Part shown: positions 43,817 to 52,037 of the stretch, in pieces
How the letters are laid out: each line of letters begins with the position of its first letter
How positions within the stretch are numbered: the first letter of the stretch is position 1
Origin: Methanomassiliicoccales archaeon UBA280
GTDB taxonomy: Archaea; Thermoplasmatota; Thermoplasmata; SG8-5
Length of the DNA: 64,000 bases
Direction of reading: 5' to 3'
NCBI GenBank assembly: GCA_002499085.1
Contig: DAKD01000005.1
Span: 13,771-77,770, forward strand
The notes under the pieces: model-generated
Told to the model about the DNA's origin: nothing
The model's input: only the letters and a program-made list of their open reading frames with translations
The model's database searches: none
Program-made: the position numbers and the translations under genes

Positions 43817-44066
43817 TGTTGAACGCAACTCCAAGCATCTTCCGGCAGCGCGTTCGACGATGGCCCGGCACCAGTTTCTCGGCTGAATCAGGGCCATAAA
43901 ACATAAGCTTATGCTGGCAAGCGGTGAACGCCGGAGCTGAATCGTTCCGAATGTCCGGCAGGACTTCGGATAGAAAATAAAGGCGTTCGCCATGAATTGC
44001 CCATGAGATTGTTGCGCAATTCAAAAATTTCGGTAATCAGCAATCTGGAAGCGATGTGATTACCGA
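43817..44066 (-). repeat. R4 repeat, copy 5 (reverse orientation)
   Basis: This is the longest copy in this orientation, from tgttgaacgcaactcc to gcgatgtgattaccga. It ends one base before the KaiC-like gene's stop codon. It includes a 30-base hairpin insert absent from copy 4. The unit is therefore modular. Confidence 0.85.
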
Positions 44067-44067
44067 T

Positions 44068-44769
44068 TTAAAAAACCTCAGCCTTTGCATGGACTTCTAT
44101 TCCTTTGTTCGTAATGTTGTAAGGTTTGATGCGCCTGGAATGGTTCGCGCGCCTCATCTTGACGATGCGCACCGATAGCTGTATGTCAGAGCCGTCGCTC
44201 GTTTCATTGTACCTGAGCAGTATCACGCCGTCCGCTACATACTCGACCAGCCCGTCCCTGGAGACGTTCGGGTTTTCCGACTTGACCTCGGCCGTGAATA
44301 TTGCGGTCGCGCCGGAATTCTTTATCTGCTTGCACAGGTCGAAGAGGCCCTGGCGCCTCTCCGAGTCATTGTCGAACAGCATGCTGAGCAATGAGACGGA
44401 ATCGAACACGACGCGCTTGGCGCCTGTCTGCTTTATGTAGGCCGGGAGCTCGCTGTGGATCCTGGAGATCGTGCTCTTCGCGTCCGAAGGTTCCAGTTTG
44501 ACAAGCGTGAGCGTCTTGTTCCCGATGAAGGGGCCGAGGTCCCAGCCGTATGTCCTCGCGTTCCCGGATATGGCCGCCTCATCCTCCTCGAGGGAGATGA
44601 AGATGCCCTTCTCGCCCTTCTGCAGGCCTGTCCAGATGAACTGCATCGACATCGTGGTCTTGCCTGTGCCGCAGGAGCCCAGGAGCGCGATTATCTGGCC
44701 GGACGGAATCCCGCCGCCCAGCATCTCGTCCAGCCCGGCTATGCCCGTAACAACTCTCTCCTCTGTCAT
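44068..44769 (-). CDS. KaiC/RadA-like ATPase (GvpD/FlaH-type single domain)
   Basis: The 233-residue RecA-fold protein opens TGIAGLDEMLGGGIPSGQII and has an intact Walker A (GSCGTGKTTMSMQF), the KaiC-like GIFISLEEDEAAI and Walker B (AKRVVFDSVSLLS). Single-domain KaiC proteins act as ATP switches in archaeal signalling. It starts four bases after the stop of the upstream paralogue, with ggtga ahead of the ATG. The two products probably form a hetero-oligomer. Confidence 0.9.
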   Translation of the reverse strand: MTEERVVTGIAGLDEMLGGGIPSGQIIALLGSCGTGKTTMSMQFIWTGLQKGEKGIFISLEEDEAAISGNARTYGWDLGPFIGNKTLTLVKLEPSDAKSTISRIHSELPAYIKQTGAKRVVFDSVSLLSMLFDNDSERRQGLFDLCKQIKNSGATAIFTAEVKSENPNVSRDGLVEYVADGVILLRYNETSDGSDIQLSVRIVKMRRANHSRRIKPYNITNKGIEVHAKAEVF

Positions 44770-44773
44770 CTCA

Positions 44774-45622
44774 TCACCTTATCGTCTCCATGTTTATCAC
44801 TGTCATCCCGCTGTGCGCCGTGACCATGGTGGGGAACCGCGCGATCCGTTCCTTGTCCAGATGGGGCATGACGCTCATGAACTTCTCCACGTACATATAC
44901 CTCTGGCGCTTGCTGCTCAGGTGGTACTTCGTCCACTCGAAAGTGAGCACGCCGTCCACGCTGTCCAGGAACATCTGCTCGTCCCTGGGGGCCAGTATCC
45001 CGCGGGTCAGCATGATGTATACCACGCCGCCCCAGCGCTTGGAGGCCCTCTGCATGCCTTTCAGTATGTTCACCAGGTCTGCGATCTTGATGCTATCCGA
45101 TACGACAAGGTCCGTGAGCGAGTCTATGATTATCATTGACTTGGGCGGCGCCTCCTCCAGATACTGGATGAGAGCCTCCAGCACGTTCTCCTTCGGGGTT
45201 CCGGCGAACAGGGAACCGCCGTTGTCGCCGTCAGTCCATGAGGGCGGCACAAGGCTCTTCTTGTAGTAATGGGCGCTCAGGTCCTTGAACTGTATCTTCC
45301 TGGACAGCATGTTGTAGAACGCGGGGTCGAAGCCCTCGTGTATCTCCCTGAGGATGTCGTCCTTGGTCCTCGAGAAAGTGACGTAGCAGATGTGCTCCGG
45401 GATGCCCTCCATCTTGCAGAACGAGCCCAGGTATGTCTCGAACATGTAGGGATGCTCCTTCACCGTGGCCAGCTTGAACGCGGACGTGTAGATGAACTCG
45501 TGCTGGCCCGCTCCTATGTCCCCGTACAGGATGACAACCGAACCTTCCGGTAACCCGCCGTTAACGATGGCGTCAAAATCCGGCACCCCGGTCGGTACTT
45601 TCACTATTGAGTGTCCCATCAT
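44774..45622 (-). CDS. KaiC-like paralogue with degenerate Walker A
   Basis: The 282-residue protein has the same opening (VPTGVPDFDAIVNGGLPEGS), but the P-loop reads GDIGAGQHEF. The essential Lys-Thr is replaced by Gln-His, so ATP hydrolysis is unlikely. A Walker B-like strand (KSMIIIDSLTDLVVSD) and the rest of the fold remain. Paired with the intact paralogue just downstream, it is probably a regulatory or scaffold subunit. A ccctaataag box on this strand (45652-45661) precedes it. Confidence 0.85.
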   Translation of the reverse strand: MMGHSIVKVPTGVPDFDAIVNGGLPEGSVVILYGDIGAGQHEFIYTSAFKLATVKEHPYMFETYLGSFCKMEGIPEHICYVTFSRTKDDILREIHEGFDPAFYNMLSRKIQFKDLSAHYYKKSLVPPSWTDGDNGGSLFAGTPKENVLEALIQYLEEAPPKSMIIIDSLTDLVVSDSIKIADLVNILKGMQRASKRWGGVVYIMLTRGILAPRDEQMFLDSVDGVLTFEWTKYHLSSKRQRYMYVEKFMSVMPHLDKERIARFPTMVTAHSGMTVINMETIR

Positions 45623-45760
45623 GTCCCTCGACAGGCCTTAAACGGCGGTTTCCCTTATTAGGGTTGCGGTGGCGTTGGCACACGGTCCTGCAGCGCCCGG
45701 TCGCTGTCCAAATGTTCATTGAACCATCGTGGCGGGTTTGTCAACTTCTTGGTGAATATA

Positions 45761-45968
45761 GGGGCTAGGGTCTAGGGTCTAGGGTCTAGGGGCTAGGACC
45801 GACACATGTGTCGCGACTAAGCCGAATCTCCGATTCGGCGATAGGGACTAGGGTGCATAGTAATGCATTCGACTGGCTTGGTCCGAACAAGCCAGCAACC
45901 TAGACCCTAGACCCTTTATCCCATTATGAAAACACAGACCCTAGACCCTAACAATAGTCTCAATCTCA
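45761..45968 (-). repeat. R1 repeat, copy 2 (reverse orientation)
   Basis: Four gggtctag/gggctag units open the copy, followed by gccgaatctccgattcggc, ggcttgg...caagccagc, cctttatcccattatgaaaa and tagaccctaacaatagtctc. Reverse-complemented, it aligns with 2130-2375. The rest of the gap 45623-46041 holds the promoters of the flanking genes and nothing else seen. Confidence 0.85.
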
Positions 45969-46041
45969 CAAAATTAATGACAAACTCATCGCGGCGCAAT
46001 CATTAAATTATTCCCATCCATCACCGAGTTCGGGTGAGCCC

Positions 46042-47727
46042 GTGAAGAATATAGTGGAATGCGTGCCGAACTTCAGCGAGGGAAAGGACAGGACGGTCAT
46101 AGACCAGATAGTAGCAGCCATCGAGAGCGTCGACGGCAGCAAGGTCGTTGACGTGGACATGGGAGCGGACACGAACAGGACTGTGGTCACTTTCTTCGGT
46201 TCCCCGGAGAGCGTTGCGGAATCCGCCTTCCTGGCCGTGAAAAAATCCTCGGAACTCATAGACATGTCGCAGCACAGGGGAGCCCACCCGAGAATGGGCG
46301 CGACGGACGTCTGCCCGTTCATACCTGTCTCCGGGGTCACGATGAAGGACTGCGTGGAGATATCCAGGAAGGTCGGGGCGCGCATCGGCAAGGAGCTCGG
46401 GTTCCCTGTCTATCTGTACGAGGAATCAGCCTCCAGCATTGAGAGGAAGAGCCTCGCATTCCTGAGGGAAGGGGAGTATGAGGGTCTGAAGGCCAGGTTT
46501 GCCTCCGGAAAGCTGAAGCCTGATTGCGGCCCGGCCAAGTTCGTTCCGAGGTTCGGGGCCATGGCCTGCGGCGCAAGGGAGTTCCTGATAGCCTACAACA
46601 TCAACCTGAACACCAAGGACAAGAAGTACGCGTCCGACATTGCCCTGGAGATCCGCGAGAGCGGCCGCGTGAAGAGAGGCCCCAGCCCGACAGGTTTCTA
46701 CAAGGACGGCGAGATACTCCGCGATAAAAAGGGCAACAAGATCGAGATCCCGGGAAAATTCAGGAACTGCAGGGCCATAGGCTGGTACATCCCGGAATAC
46801 GGCCAGGCCCAGATATCCATCAACCTCACGAACTACCATGTCACGCCGCCCCATGCGGTCTTCGACGAGGTCTGCAGGCTGGCCGAGGAACGCGGCCTGC
46901 GCGTCACAGGCTCGGAGATTGTCGGCCTGGTGCCGAGGGAGGCCATGCTGGACGCGGGAGTGCATTACCTGAAGAAGCAGCGCAAGCCCACCGGATTCCC
47001 GGAGAGGGAGGTCATCGAGACGGCGGCGCGCTCCCTGGGCCTCAGGGACCTGAGCAAGTTCGAGCCGGACGACAAGATTGTCGAGTATGTGCTGAAGGAC
47101 AAGTGCAGGCTCGTGGACAAGACTGTTACTGATTTCGCGGACGAGGTCCAGACAGACTCCGTGGCTCCCGGAGGCGGCAGCGTAGCCGCGCTCTCTGGCG
47201 CCCTGGGGGCCGGACTGGTCGCGATGGTCTCCAACCTCAGCACCGGAAAGGAATACCTCAAGGTTTACAAGGACATCTGCCGCATCGGCCTGGAGGCCGA
47301 CGCCCTGAAATCCGCGCTCATGTACAATGTGGACGCGGACACCCAGGCCTTCAACTGCGTCATCGCGGCCAACCGCATGCCCAAGGCCACGAAGGATGAG
47401 CAGAAGGCCCGGGACAGGGCAATCCAGGATGCGTACAAGGAAGCGATCGGCACGCCGCTGGACACTGCAAAGAAATGCCTTGAAGTGCTGAAGCTGGCCA
47501 AGGAGATCGCCGACAAGGGCCTCAAGGGCTCGATGTCGGACGTCGGCGTCGGGGCAAGGATGGCGCACACGGGCCTGCACGGCGCAGTCATGAACGTGAA
47601 GATCAACCTGCCCAGCATAACCGATAAAAGATACTGCGAATCCATGAGGAAGGAAAGCGCCAGGCTCGCCAGGGAAGGGGACAGGCTTCTGGACGCGACT
47701 CTGAAGACTGTCGGCAGAAGGCTTTAG
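46042..47727 (+). CDS. ftcD: Formimidoyltransferase-cyclodeaminase (bifunctional)
   Basis: The 561-residue protein fuses glutamate formimidoyltransferase (about 1-300; VECVPNFSEGKDRTVIDQIV, RGAHPRMGATDVCPFIPV) with formimino-THF cyclodeaminase (about 350-561; VTDFADEVQTDSVAPGGGSV, ALSGALGAGLVAMVSNLS). Together they move the formimino group of histidine breakdown onto tetrahydrofolate and release ammonia to give methenyl-THF. The domain order is the same as in the animal enzyme. GTG 46042 is the start. No other histidine-degradation gene lies in the window, so the role may be in folate C1 supply. Confidence 0.96.
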   Translation: MKNIVECVPNFSEGKDRTVIDQIVAAIESVDGSKVVDVDMGADTNRTVVTFFGSPESVAESAFLAVKKSSELIDMSQHRGAHPRMGATDVCPFIPVSGVTMKDCVEISRKVGARIGKELGFPVYLYEESASSIERKSLAFLREGEYEGLKARFASGKLKPDCGPAKFVPRFGAMACGAREFLIAYNINLNTKDKKYASDIALEIRESGRVKRGPSPTGFYKDGEILRDKKGNKIEIPGKFRNCRAIGWYIPEYGQAQISINLTNYHVTPPHAVFDEVCRLAEERGLRVTGSEIVGLVPREAMLDAGVHYLKKQRKPTGFPEREVIETAARSLGLRDLSKFEPDDKIVEYVLKDKCRLVDKTVTDFADEVQTDSVAPGGGSVAALSGALGAGLVAMVSNLSTGKEYLKVYKDICRIGLEADALKSALMYNVDADTQAFNCVIAANRMPKATKDEQKARDRAIQDAYKEAIGTPLDTAKKCLEVLKLAKEIADKGLKGSMSDVGVGARMAHTGLHGAVMNVKINLPSITDKRYCESMRKESARLAREGDRLLDATLKTVGRRL

Positions 47728-47837
47728 TGTCATGCGGTCAAGAACCCTCTGGACTTCAGGCCAGAGATGAATTGACCGGGGACACGAATGCAAGCGGGGA
47801 TATACCGCCATGCACCGTCCATTCTATTGCACATGAA

Positions 47838-47935
47838 ATCAAAGCAATCATGCTTTGATAATCAGGTGCGTGGCCTATACATGTAAACTTCCAGCCCGGC
47901 GCAAATGCCAGCGCTTTCAAGGGCTGGTAGTTTAC
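47838..47935 (+). repeat. R2 repeat, copy 2
   Basis: The hairpin atcaaagcaatcatgctttgat (47838-47859) precedes gtaaacttccagccc (47883-47897) and gggctggtagtttac (47921-47935). The mobB stop codon (47932-47934) lies inside the last block. Compared with copy 1, the spacer between the arms is short (23 bases). Confidence 0.75.
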
Positions 47936-48456
47936 ACGCTTTTGTCGAGTATCAGGTCGGCCAGCTCCCTCACCTCGTCCGGCCACATGCAGTTGAACAC
48001 CGGATATTTGCTGTTCTCCTTTGTCTCGTTGGCTATTATGCCGGTGAGCGCAATAACATTCTCCTGCGCGCCCCTCACTCTGAATGTCTCGGCCAGGAAA
48101 TCGGTTGACTTGGCCACCAGTATCCTGATGATGCGCTGGTCCATGTCCTGCAACCCTTCGCAGATGAGCAAGTCCGTATCCTTGGGGATGAATTTCATGA
48201 ACTCGTCCAGGCGGCTTTTTGTGGGCTTCTTCTCGATGTACGCCACCTCGTCCTTCGACAGCGAGACAACGAAATCCGCGCCCGCCCGCTGGTGCCGGCA
48301 GGTGTCCTTGCCCTCGGTGTCGATTGTGAACTTTGCCTCCACCATGGACTTGACCGCGCCCACTTTCATGCCCCGGGACTTGAACTCCCTGACCAGGGCC
48401 TCGACGCAGGTCGTCTTTCCCGATTTCTTGAGGCCTATCAAGGATACTATGATCAC
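47932..48456 (-). CDS. mobB: MobB-like GTP-binding protein
   Basis: The 174-residue P-loop protein starts VIIVSLIGLKKSGKTTCVEA and has GMKVGAVKSMVEAKFTIDTE and LLICEGLQDMDQRIIRILVA. It corresponds to MobB, the helper in molybdopterin guanine dinucleotide synthesis, though no other moco genes are visible here. GTG 48456 overlaps the upstream stop (GTGA). The longer in-frame extension upstream reads across the small gene and is not used. Confidence 0.85.
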   Translation of the reverse strand: MIIVSLIGLKKSGKTTCVEALVREFKSRGMKVGAVKSMVEAKFTIDTEGKDTCRHQRAGADFVVSLSKDEVAYIEKKPTKSRLDEFMKFIPKDTDLLICEGLQDMDQRIIRILVAKSTDFLAETFRVRGAQENVIALTGIIANETKENSKYPVFNCMWPDEVRELADLILDKSV

Positions 48457-48635
48457 TGAAAACACCCGAGCTGGCAGTTGTGTATCTTGATGCCCATCCT
48501 GTCCAGTTTCTCCCCGACCAGCCTGGGGTGCACGCCGCATTTCTTGGCAATGCCGATGGCAGTGTGGCAGTCTATGCTCCCGTCCCTGGCGCGCTTCAGG
48601 ATCTCCTCCTCGATGGCATCCATGTCGGACCTCAT
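48453..48635 (-). CDS. Small conserved archaeal protein ending CQLGCF
   Basis: The 60-residue protein (MRSDMDAIEEEILKRARDG...) is helical and resembles a short helix-turn-helix (HTAIGIAKKCGVHPRLVGEK) followed by IKIHNCQLGCFQ. The CQLGCF ending recurs in small proteins next to mobB in methanogens, as I recall. ATG 48635 follows ggag and an AT-rich box; longer starts at 48683 and 48758 overlap the divergent promoter. It is coupled to mobB by a GTGA overlap. Confidence 0.7.
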   Translation of the reverse strand: MRSDMDAIEEEILKRARDGSIDCHTAIGIAKKCGVHPRLVGEKLDRMGIKIHNCQLGCFQ

Positions 48636-48687
48636 TTTCTCCGGAGTATTATATTTTTGTACAAGTATTTGATGCGGCCCCATGCGC

Positions 48688-48699
48688 AAATATAAATAG
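48688..48699 (+). promoter_or_regulatory. TATA box of the CARDB surface protein gene
   Basis: The sequence aaatataaatag lies about 28 bases before ATG 48722 and predicts a leaderless mRNA. Confidence 0.65.
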
Positions 48700-48721
48700 A
48701 TGCGCAGTGTTTTGACGCTAC

Positions 48722-50473
48722 ATGGCACGTGCTTTATGCAGCGGCATCCTGGCAGCACTTGTATTGTCCTCCCTCTTTTCGGTTCAGGTTTCTGCCGCCT
48801 CCCTGACCGTCCAGGCCAACCCCAGCAATACGTCGGTCCTTCCAGGCACTGAAATCCAAATCAGCGGCAGCGTGCACTTCACCGACAAGCCCCTTGAGAT
48901 GGTTCCCGACGCCCTGGTGGAAATCATAGTAGAGAGCACAAGCATCTCTGTCAACACCACTACGGCACCCAACGGCCTGTATGAAACGAGCATCACAGCC
49001 CCCTCAGAGCCCGGGGAATACACCGTGAACGTAACCGCAACCAAGGGCAGCGATTCCGGGTTCACGACCTTCTCTCTGTCGGTGGAAGCCCTCCCCGAGC
49101 CCATGCCCGACATATCCGTCCTTGATGGCATCTCATTCTGGCCGGATACCTTCGTCACTGACAGTAAGATCCTCGTGAACGCCACGGTCCGAAACCTGGG
49201 CGACCTGGACGCCAACGCGACCGTCAAGATATTTCTGGGAACCCCATCCGACGGAAAACTGCTTTCCTCGGAGCGTCTCACAGTTCCGGCCGGAGACTCA
49301 AATGTCTCAAGCGTGATGTGGCCTGCGCTGAGCGGCGCCCATCTGTTCACCGCGGTGGCTGACCTTGTTGATCCGTCCGACAGCAATTTCACCAACAATC
49401 AGGCGAACGCCACCATCGAAGTGCCGGACACATGTCCGCCAACGATATCCGTACCTCTGCTGATATCTCCCGGCGAACCGACGAATCTCGATGCAGTGAC
49501 TGTGCTGGCCTCGGTGGAAGACGACCTCGGCCTCGCAGAAGATGGGCCGGTCATGCTGGTCTTTTCTCTGAACAATGCGACCGAAGAGGCGGTCCCGATG
49601 ACCATCACCCTGGATGGTTTCCTAGGTACGGTCGGGCCTTTCCCAGGCGGCACCTTTGTCCTTCTCAAGGTCCGCGCCGCCGATGCATCCAACAACACAG
49701 TCGAGACCGAGAGCTACAGGCTGGACGTGTACCATTCGAGCATCGTCTTGACCATCGGGAATGCCACCACCAAGCCAGGGAAGGAACTGTCCCTGTCATG
49801 CACCGCGAAATATGAGGATGGTTCCTCTGTTGCCGGCCAGGAAACGCTGCTTGTCCTTGACGGGGTGGACCATCTTTCAACCACCGACCTCAATGGCGTT
49901 GCCGAATTCAGCATCGTCGCACCCATCAAGCCCGGTTCTTATAATTTCACGGTGTTCATCCATGACAAGAGGCTCCCTGTGAACTCCTCGGGAGAGCTCA
50001 CTGTGGTTCCCATCTATCCGGACATCATGATAATCCAGGATGGCATATCATTCAGCTGGACGAATGCATCCGAGGTCCTGGTCACCGTCACCTTGTACAA
50101 TCGGGGCGAGGCGCCCGGTGAAGTGCTCTTAACAACATTCCTGGGGATTCCTTCGGGCGGCATATTGCTCGATTCTTCCAACCTTACGCTGGAACCTGGA
50201 GAATTCTATTTTCACACTTTCTTTTGGCACCCCGAACCCGGACACTATGCCATAACGGCCCACGCAAACTGTTCCGGCGATTCTGAGCCCTGGAACAACC
50301 TGGCCTCCGCACAGGTCACCATCCCGGCCACGGATGCTGAGGCCGTTGATGCCGCGGCTTCGGGTTCCTGGAATATGGGTCTCGTATTGCGGTCCCTCGG
50401 GCTTGGCATACTGTTTTCCGCCGCCGCAATAGTGCTCTTCACCAAATTCACGCCCTGGAGGAAGGGGGAATGA
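48722..50473 (+). CDS. Secreted CARDB/Ig-domain surface protein with C-terminal anchor
   Basis: The 583-residue protein has a signal peptide (1-25) and a chain of Ig-like domains. These include two CARDB-like units, one at about 135-240 (ATVRNLGDLDANATVKIFLG) and one near 435-540 (VTLYNRGEAPGEVLLTTFLG). The others are Big/transthyretin-like (YETSITAPSEPGEYTVNVTA). One membrane helix (about 554-573) and a short basic tail end it. Likely a cell-surface adhesion or scaffold protein. It overlaps the next gene as ATGA, so both are made together. Confidence 0.85.
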   Translation: MARALCSGILAALVLSSLFSVQVSAASLTVQANPSNTSVLPGTEIQISGSVHFTDKPLEMVPDALVEIIVESTSISVNTTTAPNGLYETSITAPSEPGEYTVNVTATKGSDSGFTTFSLSVEALPEPMPDISVLDGISFWPDTFVTDSKILVNATVRNLGDLDANATVKIFLGTPSDGKLLSSERLTVPAGDSNVSSVMWPALSGAHLFTAVADLVDPSDSNFTNNQANATIEVPDTCPPTISVPLLISPGEPTNLDAVTVLASVEDDLGLAEDGPVMLVFSLNNATEEAVPMTITLDGFLGTVGPFPGGTFVLLKVRAADASNNTVETESYRLDVYHSSIVLTIGNATTKPGKELSLSCTAKYEDGSSVAGQETLLVLDGVDHLSTTDLNGVAEFSIVAPIKPGSYNFTVFIHDKRLPVNSSGELTVVPIYPDIMIIQDGISFSWTNASEVLVTVTLYNRGEAPGEVLLTTFLGIPSGGILLDSSNLTLEPGEFYFHTFFWHPEPGHYAITAHANCSGDSEPWNNLASAQVTIPATDAEAVDAAASGSWNMGLVLRSLGLGILFSAAAIVLFTKFTPWRKGE

Positions 50474-51870
50474 CCGGTACCGGATATTATTTGACTCCCC
50501 TAATCGCAGCGATTCTCGCCATTTTACTGTTGTCCAACAGCGCCATCGCGGTCCAAACCTCAGAGATAACCGCATTGGGCGATTCGGTGATTGACCGCTC
50601 GCCAAGCATTTCAGAGGTAGGCGGCATGCTTGTGGCGGCCTGGCTTGCCTACGACGGCTCCGGCGTCGACATCATGTACAGTGTGCGAAACCAAGGCGCT
50701 TGGGCGGCACCCGGGAAGCTGGCAGAAAGCGCGGGGTACGAAAGGGATCTGGTCACATGCAGTTCCGGCAACCTTGTCTACGCGGCATGGGCCACCGACA
50801 GCCTGCAATACACAACAGGCTCGGACTGGGACATAGTGCTTTCCGTTTACGAAGCTTCTGCCGGGTGGAGCAGCCCAGTAGAACTTACGGATTTGAACGA
50901 CTCGGCAAACGACTATGCGCCGTTCCTGCTTCCTTACCAGAGCGGAGTCATCGTGCTATGGCAATCCCTCGAAGGTGTGGACGGGCATATCATGATGGCG
51001 ACATATATTTCCTCGGCGTCGGAGCCTGTCGATGTCACCGAAACGTGGAAAGAGATGAATCAGAATCCCACCGCCGCTCTCCTTGGCGATACGCTGTGGA
51101 TAGCATGGTCCAGCAACGACACGGCATTCACCGACAACACGGACCTGGACATCGTGGCAGCGCCTTATCACCTACTGAACCATTCTTTAGGCCCTGCCAC
51201 ACAGCTCTCTGACCCGGCCGATACCGAGGACGACCTCTACCCGTGCATGCTCGCCCTCAACGGCAATCTGCATATCGCCTGGCAGTCCAGAGACAAAACG
51301 ATCGGCGCGGGAGACGACGAGGATGTGGGGCTGGCGGTATACACAGATTCCTGGACGACCCATGCTCTGACCTCATCCCACGACACCGGCGATGACACCT
51401 ATCCGCTGCTGTTCTCGTTCGAAGACAACCTCTGGTTGGCATGGCAGAGCTCCGACTCCGCCATCACCGGCGATGCCGGTTGGGACATCATCGTTGCTCC
51501 AATAAACGGGACTGTGCTCGGTGAGGCTATTGTGGTATCGGAGGGAAAGGATATCGCAGAACATGGCGGGACCATCGTGCGCGGGCATGACGCGATCCAG
51601 GCGGGCGAGGATATTGTTGTTATCTGGGAAACAACGAGTGCCGTTCTCACCGACGGGACTGACTCGGATATTGCGATGGCAACCCTGCCGCAAACCGGCC
51701 AGGACAAGATTGACGATGGGGGCAGTTCCGGTATAGGCATCATACCCATATTTGCGGTAGTGGTTTCCATCGTCGGATTTGCAGTGTTCCTTCTGAGGAA
51801 AAAATGGAGGCAGCGGCGAAAAGAGAGCCACGAAGGAAAAAAAGAGCGGAAGAAACACCGCCGAAAATAA
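50470..51870 (+). CDS. Membrane-anchored propeller-like surface protein
   Basis: The 466-residue protein has a signal peptide, then repeated motifs of a beta-propeller such as GGMLVAAWLAYDGSGVDIMY, GDTLWIAWSSNDTAFTDNTD, LNGNLHIAWQSRDK and EDNLWLAWQSSDSAITGDAG. Each carries an Asp-rich loop that could bind calcium. A C-terminal membrane helix (about 418-440) leads to a very basic tail (KKWRQRRKESHEGKKERKKH). No catalytic motif is seen. It is translationally coupled to the CARDB protein, so the two may form a complex. Confidence 0.8.
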   Translation: MTGTGYYLTPLIAAILAILLLSNSAIAVQTSEITALGDSVIDRSPSISEVGGMLVAAWLAYDGSGVDIMYSVRNQGAWAAPGKLAESAGYERDLVTCSSGNLVYAAWATDSLQYTTGSDWDIVLSVYEASAGWSSPVELTDLNDSANDYAPFLLPYQSGVIVLWQSLEGVDGHIMMATYISSASEPVDVTETWKEMNQNPTAALLGDTLWIAWSSNDTAFTDNTDLDIVAAPYHLLNHSLGPATQLSDPADTEDDLYPCMLALNGNLHIAWQSRDKTIGAGDDEDVGLAVYTDSWTTHALTSSHDTGDDTYPLLFSFEDNLWLAWQSSDSAITGDAGWDIIVAPINGTVLGEAIVVSEGKDIAEHGGTIVRGHDAIQAGEDIVVIWETTSAVLTDGTDSDIAMATLPQTGQDKIDDGGSSGIGIIPIFAVVVSIVGFAVFLLRKKWRQRRKESHEGKKERKKHRRK

Positions 51871-51930
51871 TCGAGCCAACTCCAACACACTTATACTTTC
51901 AATATCTAACATTTTAACAATAGAAAATTG

Positions 51931-51944
51931 GTAATATATATATA
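51931..51944 (+). promoter_or_regulatory. TATA box of the caspase-like gene
   Basis: The sequence gtaatatatatata predicts a start near 51966 and a leader of about 70 bases. Unlike most genes here, the mRNA would then carry a leader with a strong ribosome site (ggagg at 52025-52029). Confidence 0.6.
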
Positions 51945-52037
51945 GCCTGTTTCCATATCTCTTACACATCATCAAGATTTCGGACCGAAATCAATGTGCC
52001 CGATTTCAACCCTGACCAAAAAAAGGAGGAAAGAGAG

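Noticed and set aside
45761..45830. Telomere-like repeat (gggtctag units)
   Set aside because: The units are internal, few, imperfect and part of a palindromic intergenic element; archaeal chromosomes are circular.
46426..47811. Minus-strand frame of 461 codons opposite FTCD
   Set aside because: It mirrors the conserved FTCD gene and has a low-complexity HLV/RDQ-rich composition typical of shadows.
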